From: a virus
Reading direction: 5' to 3' (one strand)
Virus record (IMG/VR): IMGVR_UViG_3300027573_000779
Coordinates: 144,934-208,933 of that record
DNA length: 64,000 nucleotides
A model generated the notes under the pieces. The model was not told where the DNA came from. It saw nothing but the letters and a program-made list of their open reading frames with translations, and made no database searches. Of this stretch, positions 60,198-64,000 are shown piece by piece. A program made the position numbers and the translations under genes. The first letter of the stretch is position 1; each line of letters opens with the position of its first letter.

Positions 60198-60250
60198 TTT
60201 TAAAAGGATAACAAAGTTTTTTGAAATGTCAACTCTCAAACGCCGAGGGG

Positions 60251-60457
60251 TTAATTTTTTGCCGCCTTTATAAAAGAATTAAAAATGCATACCAAAACAC
60301 TATCATGAACTTGGATTTTTGTAGGATTATCTAAAGTTGTGAAATCATCGCAGTATCCATAATAAATTTTACTCCAATCAATTTTCCCCCAAACCTTTTC
60401 GTATATTTTATATTTGATAAAATATTGTTGGTATGTTTGAATTTTATAAAAATCCAT
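60251..60457 (-). CDS. Small protein, B-like paralogue, 68 aa
   Basis: Start set to ATG 60457. KYKIYEKVWGKIDWSKIYYG then KIQVHDSVLVCIFNSFIKAA. Ile/Trp spacing recalls family B and WDQ. Function unknown. Confidence 0.5.
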   Translation of the reverse strand: MDFYKIQTYQQYFIKYKIYEKVWGKIDWSKIYYGYCDDFTTLDNPTKIQVHDSVLVCIFNSFIKAAKN

Positions 60458-60458
60458 T

Positions 60459-60824
60459 TTACTCAATTATTGTCGCCGTTACTGTTCTTACTATTCTACT
60501 CGGAAGTCTAACAATTCCGGTTGTTTGATTAGTAATGGCATTTTTAAAGCTTGTCCTGTGAATAGGTCCTAGCCCAATAGTATGTTCAGAGCCTTCTATA
60601 CTATTTGACACCGTAATGCTAACAAGAGTCATTTTTTCTACTACAAATGATGCATTGGTTGTTAGAACGTTTGTTATAATAGAGCCAAAAAAAATATTTG
60701 GGTCATAATGCCTGATATTAAAAGAAATCCCATTAGTTGGACCTGAATAATTCCAAGTCATTTCGGTAGGAACATCTTGAGCAGTCGCAGTAAAAACCAT
60801 CAACAATCCAAAAAACTTCTTCAT
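60459..60824 (-). CDS. Exported beta-sandwich protein, 121 aa
   Basis: Signal peptide (MKKFFGLLMVFTATAQDV) then a fibronectin-III- or Ig-like sandwich (TEMTWNYSGPTNGISFNIRH; NASFVVEKMTLVSITVSNSI). L-promoter TTGACG/17/TATCCT ends 8 nt before ATG. Probably secreted or displayed; accessory role with the protease at 4761 is possible. Confidence 0.6.
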   Translation of the reverse strand: MKKFFGLLMVFTATAQDVPTEMTWNYSGPTNGISFNIRHYDPNIFFGSIITNVLTTNASFVVEKMTLVSITVSNSIEGSEHTIGLGPIHRTSFKNAITNQTTGIVRLPSRIVRTVTATIIE

Positions 60825-60894
60825 TTAAAAGAAGGATATCAAGCTCTTCTTTAGTCGTCAACAAAATTAGCAATAGTTTTAAAACCTTCATAGT

Positions 60895-61164
60895 TTATTC
60901 AAAATAAGGCAAAAGCATGAAAATTGTTTGGTACTTTCCAAAAACCTTACCGTGAAAGTAATAACAATCTCCACCTATAGCCGCAAACAGTGCATCTATG
61001 TAATTTGGTTCCTTATCTTCATCAAAAACCAACCAAGTGTCATATTTACACCCCTCCTGAATCCGCCCACCCTGCTCTAAAAGGATTGGTAGGAGAGCTT
61101 CTTTCTTCTTTTTTCCTTCAGGAGTAAGCACCCATTCGCCGGAAACTATTATGCCATATGTCAT
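60895..61164 (-). CDS. Hypothetical protein, 89 aa
   Basis: ATGA overlap with the gene at 61161. TYGIIVSGEWVLTPEGKKKK then YIDALFAAIGGDCYYFHGKV. No motif. Confidence 0.55.
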   Translation of the reverse strand: MTYGIIVSGEWVLTPEGKKKKEALLPILLEQGGRIQEGCKYDTWLVFDEDKEPNYIDALFAAIGGDCYYFHGKVFGKYQTIFMLLPYFE

Positions 61165-61385
61165 TTGTTTTTATAAAATTCATCTATTTCAACCCATTCA
61201 GGCACATTGCCTTTCCACCACCATTCGCCAACCCTCTGATGTCTTTCCATTGGCTCAGTAACTAATACTTTCTTAATTGCTGATAAATAATAAGCCGCTT
61301 CGTCATCTAAATAGGTGTCGCCTTCCATCTCTGGATGTGTTGCAGCACAAAAAATCCTCCCATTTTTTCTAATTCTAACAGCCAT
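61161..61385 (-). CDS. Conserved small phage protein, 74 aa
   Basis: MAVRIRKNGRIFCAATHPEM then GDTYLDDEAAYYLSAIKKVL is a known phage mini-protein type ('VRIRKNGRI.CAA...GD.YIDD..HY.L'). Overlaps both neighbours. Role unknown. Confidence 0.65.
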   Translation of the reverse strand: MAVRIRKNGRIFCAATHPEMEGDTYLDDEAAYYLSAIKKVLVTEPMERHQRVGEWWWKGNVPEWVEIDEFYKNK

Positions 61386-61719
61386 AACATTTATATTTAA
61401 TTATTTTTTTATGACCATAAATATCTTTGCTACCAATAAATACTTTTGGAAGTTTTATAATCCTGCTATCAGACTGAAACTGGTCAAGCGTGGGGTCAAT
61501 TATAGTTCCATCTTCCATTTCTAGCCAACAATGATGCGCTCTCATCAATTCTCCCTCCACAAGCGAGGTTTTAACGCCTATTGCTGATAAATAGCCCTGA
61601 AGTGGAAAACACATCATAAAACAGAAATTATCCGAAGACCTTCCGTTAAGCATACCCTTTCTGAAAGATGTGACCAACGAACGTAATTTAAATTTGCTTA
61701 TCACAAGCTTTCTTCTCAT
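61375..61719 (-). CDS. Transglutaminase/papain-like cysteine protease candidate, 114 aa
   Basis: NFCFMMCFPLQGYLSAIGVK then LVEGELMRAHHCWLEMEDGT and IIDPTLDQF give Cys...His...Asp in the order of transglutaminase-like proteases. ATG directly follows the Tat-like gene's TAA (TAAATG). Could act on host or virion proteins. Confidence 0.65.
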   Translation of the reverse strand: MRRKLVISKFKLRSLVTSFRKGMLNGRSSDNFCFMMCFPLQGYLSAIGVKTSLVEGELMRAHHCWLEMEDGTIIDPTLDQFQSDSRIIKLPKVFIGSKDIYGHKKIIKYKCYGC

Positions 61720-61899
61720 TTAGTAAATAACCCTGTTTCTTCCGCCGCCGCCGAATGTCACTACGTATTCTACAAAATTTTTCCCATAGATTCCCCTAAT
61801 TTCGTGTCGTATTTTTGGCTTTTGTTTTTTAAATTGCATTTTTAAATTTGGAAACAATAAAAACGCCGTTAATCCAGTAAAGAAATTACGCCTGTTCAT
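61720..61899 (-). CDS. Small protein with Tat-like N-terminus, 59 aa
   Basis: MNRRNFFTGLTAFLLFPNLK then KIRHEIRGIYGKNFVEYVVT and a Gly-rich FGGGGRNRVIY tail. The opening matches the 7107 gene (MNRRGFFTDLASGL), suggesting a shared signal-like N-terminus. Placed between a lipoprotein gene and a cysteine-protease-like gene, consistent with export. Confidence 0.6.
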   Translation of the reverse strand: MNRRNFFTGLTAFLLFPNLKMQFKKQKPKIRHEIRGIYGKNFVEYVVTFGGGGRNRVIY

Positions 61900-61900
61900 G

Positions 61901-62188
61901 TTATTTGCCTATATAATAAATGTGCTTGGACCCTTCCCAACTAAAACCTCTGCGTCCATTTTTATAATTAACAATAAAAGCTTCTTTGCCTAAAAGGATT
62001 GGCTCTTGCACACAAATAGAAATAATTGCTTTTTCAGCATGAACCTCCGTCCACATTTTCCCCATGTATACAATTCCCATTCCTTTAGCTGAGATAATTG
62101 TACCTACGCTTTCTTTAGAAGCGACTTCAAGATTACGTTCGCAACCAACCAAAACCAAACAAGCAATTAGGATTGTTATTAGTTTCAT
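61901..62188 (-). CDS. Small lipoprotein, 95 aa
   Basis: MKLITILIACLVLVGCERNL has a lipobox (LVGC, Cys16). A small beta domain follows (VGTIISAKGMGIVYMGKMWT). Probably anchored in the inner or outer membrane. Phage lipoproteins often alter superinfection or export; not shown here. Confidence 0.7.
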   Translation of the reverse strand: MKLITILIACLVLVGCERNLEVASKESVGTIISAKGMGIVYMGKMWTEVHAEKAIISICVQEPILLGKEAFIVNYKNGRRGFSWEGSKHIYYIGK

Positions 62189-62196
62189 AAAACAAT

Positions 62197-62487
62197 TTAA
62201 ATCATATTAGCCGCCGCTACCTCATCCTTTATAAAGTAACCGTTGTCATTGTGACCGAAAATCTCTGGCGCGACCTCATCAAAGAGTCCAATGTGCTCTT
62301 TGGGTATATAGAAAGAGTTAATAAAGCTACCAAAAAACCCTCCAAGCATTGGTCCTGCTAGAGTTATCTTCTTACCAACCAAGGCGTTGATTCTATCTTC
62401 AAGAGTTTTGGGATACATTGGACTAGGGTTGCTCATGCGGACGGAACCGTCTTCCATGGTATAAAACTTGTAGTATGTTGTTTCCAT
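62197..62487 (-). CDS. Hypothetical protein, 96 aa
   Basis: Start set to ATG 62487, 11 nt after the upstream stop. Contains TLEDRINALVGKKITLAGPM then FFGSFINSFYIPKEHIGLFD. Between a lipoprotein and a helical gene. No motif. Confidence 0.55.
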   Translation of the reverse strand: METTYYKFYTMEDGSVRMSNPSPMYPKTLEDRINALVGKKITLAGPMLGGFFGSFINSFYIPKEHIGLFDEVAPEIFGHNDNGYFIKDEVAAANMI

Positions 62488-62497
62488 AAGTTTAAAG

Positions 62498-62812
62498 TTA
62501 ATGGTGTTGAAAAGAATAACCTTCTTTAAAAAAAGTATCCATATCAAGCGATAACTCTACCCTGTGTCGAGCACAAAACTCCTTGAATTCTTTAACAAAA
62601 TCATCCAGTTGGAGTTTCTCGTAGAAAAACTTTCGATGCTCCTCATAAAGCGCGTGCATTAAAGCAACATAATATGGATAATTGGTCTGCGCTTCATTTT
62701 TGAGGTTGTCTCGTATGTATTGGTCGAGAACATACGAAGATGGCACCCTTAACGACTCATTAGACTGGAAGATTTGTTTGGCATCTTCTTTAGCTGCTTC
62801 AGGAGTTTTCAT
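62498..62812 (-). CDS. Hypothetical helical protein, 104 aa
   Basis: Helical (DAKQIFQSNESLRVPSSYVL; EKLQLDDFVKEFKEFCARHR). Starts 19 nt from the divergent plus gene, so the two share a promoter region. No motif. Confidence 0.55.
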   Translation of the reverse strand: MKTPEAAKEDAKQIFQSNESLRVPSSYVLDQYIRDNLKNEAQTNYPYYVALMHALYEEHRKFFYEKLQLDDFVKEFKEFCARHRVELSLDMDTFFKEGYSFQHH

Positions 62813-62831
62813 AATATGTGTAATAATTAAT

Positions 62832-63167
62832 ATGAACTTAATCGTTCAAGCATCACTTACTGAACCGCCGACAGACTTTCTTTCTCTTCGCATTATTACG
62901 CAAGTCGCCGTGCAAAGCTTACATCTTGATTGCTTAATCGAAAGCGAGCAAGACATGAAAGATTTATACTTCCATTATCTAGTCAAAAAGGGATTGATGG
63001 ATTTTATTAGCGACATTATCACTCCAGATGACCATATTGAAGGTCTTCGGCTCGCTAACGAACCTGTAGACGCGCCCGTTATCAAAGTGAAAGCAGTCTA
63101 TCCGAATAATTCATTGTATGTCTTAGGTCAGGTGCAAAAAATAATATTGATGAAGTCATATTTTTAA
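62832..63167 (+). CDS. Hypothetical protein, 111 aa
   Basis: Start set to ATG 62832 (longer in-frame start at 62682 would lie over the minus gene). -10-like TAATAA lies 5 nt before ATG. Contains LRIITQVAVQSLHLDCLIES and FISDIITPDDHIEGLRLAN. Only plus gene on the right side apart from 56720. Function unknown. Confidence 0.6.
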   Translation: MNLIVQASLTEPPTDFLSLRIITQVAVQSLHLDCLIESEQDMKDLYFHYLVKKGLMDFISDIITPDDHIEGLRLANEPVDAPVIKVKAVYPNNSLYVLGQVQKIILMKSYF

Positions 63168-63201
63168 TTTTGCATTCTTCGGTTATTCATAATATGAAAA
63201 T

Positions 63202-63492
63202 TTAAGGTTCGTAAATAAAGCCATCTGGTGACGATAGCCATTTTGAGGTATCGCACTCAACCCAACGCTTATGGTCTTCATCAAGACTACCTTTATGAGC
63301 TTCCAAGAAAGAAGCTATCTCTCTACAGGTTGGTCCGTCAATAACCTTCCCATATTGCATATTAATCAATACTGCGAGTTTCTCGGGTGAAAACCCCCAC
63401 TCCTCCAAATAATTAATCAGCCAATTAAATCCTGCTGCGTTGTATCGAAGATGATACCCTGTTTTAGATACCGGAGCAAAGTCAAAACCCAT
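63202..63492 (-). CDS. Hypothetical protein, 96 aa
   Basis: TGYHLRYNAAGFNWLINYLE then VIDGPTCREIASFLEAHKGS and DDGFIYEP-like ending, a small phage family ('LRYN..GW..L...'). Confidence 0.6.
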   Translation of the reverse strand: MGFDFAPVSKTGYHLRYNAAGFNWLINYLEEWGFSPEKLAVLINMQYGKVIDGPTCREIASFLEAHKGSLDEDHKRWVECDTSKWLSSPDGFIYEP

Positions 63493-63551
63493 AAAACCTT
63501 ATGACAATCTTTCTTCTTCGGCTCCACACTCAACTAGAATAAATTGGAAAC

Positions 63552-63830
63552 TCAGGAACCGGGACATGAACGAGACAAAATCTCTAAGTGTTTTGCTTCA
63601 CTATCTATAACTTCTCCACCTATCAATGCGGCCAGCACACACTCCAACTCTGGGTCAACCGACGCGAGGATTTTCTTCTCGTGTTGCGGCCAGCGAAGCT
63701 TACCCACAAAACCTACGTCATCATGATAGACACAAATACAAGTATGTTCGCCACTAATTTCGTCTGGATGGTCGCACAATTCGAGTTTGGGTTGCTTGCT
63801 GATTTCGACAACGGCTTTTAGGAAAGTCAT
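63552..63830 (-). CDS. Hypothetical protein, 92 aa
   Basis: KAVVEISKQPKLELCDHPDE then HTCICVYHDDVGFVGKLRWP; several Cys/His but no clear zinc motif. Downstream of the tRNA on the same strand and possibly in its transcript. Confidence 0.55.
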   Translation of the reverse strand: MTFLKAVVEISKQPKLELCDHPDEISGEHTCICVYHDDVGFVGKLRWPQHEKKILASVDPELECVLAALIGGEVIDSEAKHLEILSRSCPGS

Positions 63831-63845
63831 ATTTATTTTTATAAA

Positions 63846-63922
63846 TGGTTGCGGGAGAAGGATTTGAACCTCCGTCCTCTTGGTTATGAGCCAAGCGAGC
63901 TACCAGACTGCTCCATCCCGCG
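63846..63922 (-). tRNA. tRNA-Met, initiator-type (CAU)
   Basis: 77 nt with encoded CCA (TGG at 63846-63848 on plus). Anticodon CAT in loop CTCATAA. Initiator marks: the first base C faces A at position 72 (unpaired 1-72 typical of tRNA-fMet), A11:U24-type D-stem pair, and the D-arm AGCAG..TGGTAGCTCG matches bacterial initiator tRNA. The anticodon stem has two instead of three consecutive G:C pairs (UGG/CCA rather than GGG/CCC). Most likely reads AUG at initiation; an elongator is less likely given C1:A72. Confidence 0.9.
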
Positions 63923-63944
63923 ATAAAATCTTTTTCACTTTCTA

Positions 63945-63972
63945 AATGTATCAACATTTTTTCTTTTGTCAA
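63945..63972 (-). promoter_or_regulatory. tRNA promoter
   Basis: TTGACA (63967-63972), 16-nt spacer, TACATT (63945-63950); expected start about 63938, some 16 nt before the mature tRNA 5' end. Same class as the protein-gene promoters. Confidence 0.65.
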
Positions 63973-64000
63973 CGTTTTAAAAAAAAAAAAAAAGACGGTC

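Noticed and set aside
60669-60884. 52-codon minus frame starting MKVLKLLLILLTTKEE.
   Set aside because: Overlaps the signal-peptide gene at 60459-60824 and its L-promoter in another frame; the promoter explains the sequence better.
63754-63972. A 72-codon minus-strand frame through the tRNA gene.
   Set aside because: It reads the tRNA itself (e.g. GWSSLVARLAHNQEDGGSNPSP is the usual tRNA translation) and the promoter there belongs to the tRNA.
1-64000. CRISPR array or insertion sequence.
   Set aside because: No regularly spaced identical 23-40-bp repeats with unique spacers and no transposase gene seen; the tandem arrays are coding minisatellites or short operators.

Overview
The window looks like the early/accessory region of a large dsDNA bacteriophage genome. 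It is AT-rich, densely packed with mostly 50-150-codon genes that overlap or abut, and nearly all of 9.7-62.8 kb is read from the minus strand. Phage hallmarks are a rIIA/rIIB pair, a PhoH-like ATPase, a Gp88-family protein, a DUF932 protein, an HNH endonuclease, a probable tail/structural protein near 58 kb and a phage-borne initiator-type tRNA. Sec-type signal peptides, a lipobox and the bacterial tRNA point to a bacterial host, probably diderm; the host taxon cannot be read from the sequence.

Layout. 1-1.7 kb (minus): PhoH and an AAA+ ATPase. 1.77-9.37 kb (plus): small genes, a secreted subtilisin-like protease with C-terminal modules and several small paralogues. 9.37-9.72 kb: convergent intergenic region with three degenerate repeats and a terminator. 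9.7-33 kb (minus): many small, individually promoted accessory genes, including ArdC-like antirestriction, DUF2958, Gp88, a KOW protein, zinc-ribbon mini-proteins, DUF6717 and a macro domain. 33-57 kb (minus): Rnl5-like RNA ligase, DUF932, RlaP-like nucleotidyltransferase, RuvB-like AAA+ protein, rIIB/rIIA, DUF6745, HNH, cREC-like receiver domain, VWA, SprT-like protease and phosphoesterase, interleaved with a large family of tiny Trp-Asp-Gln proteins. 57-63 kb (minus): structural, membrane, exported and lipoprotein genes. The tRNA sits at 63.85 kb.

Terms used below. 'L-promoter': a -35 resembling TTGACA, a 15-18 nt spacer usually resembling TTTAAAAAAGATATTG, and a -10 resembling TATAAT whose last base lies only about 4-9 nt before the start codon, so transcription should begin at or next to ATG (leaderless mRNA). 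I find about 45 of these; they repeatedly decide which ATG is the start. 'GCC/GGC element': a 20-25 nt intercistronic repeat, read on the minus strand as AGCCCTGCGGCGCTTGAG, usually directly after a stop codon and either followed by ATG a few nt later or by the next L-promoter. 'WDQ family': about 30 tiny proteins built from or related to a four-residue (D/N/E/G)-Q-(V/I)-(W/R/G) repeat.

How it fits together. Most small genes are transcribed alone or in two- to four-gene units, each started by an L-promoter. A scattered set of RNA-repair-type proteins (RNA ligase, RlaP, cREC, macro domain), possibly with the phosphoesterase and the initiator tRNA, suggests a response to host RNA damage. ArdC and DUF2958 suggest antirestriction. 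The WDQ family is the most distinctive unexplained feature. At least six small genes are visibly broken by frameshift, tandem duplication or in-frame stop, so the region is turning over quickly, unless some of these are sequencing errors.
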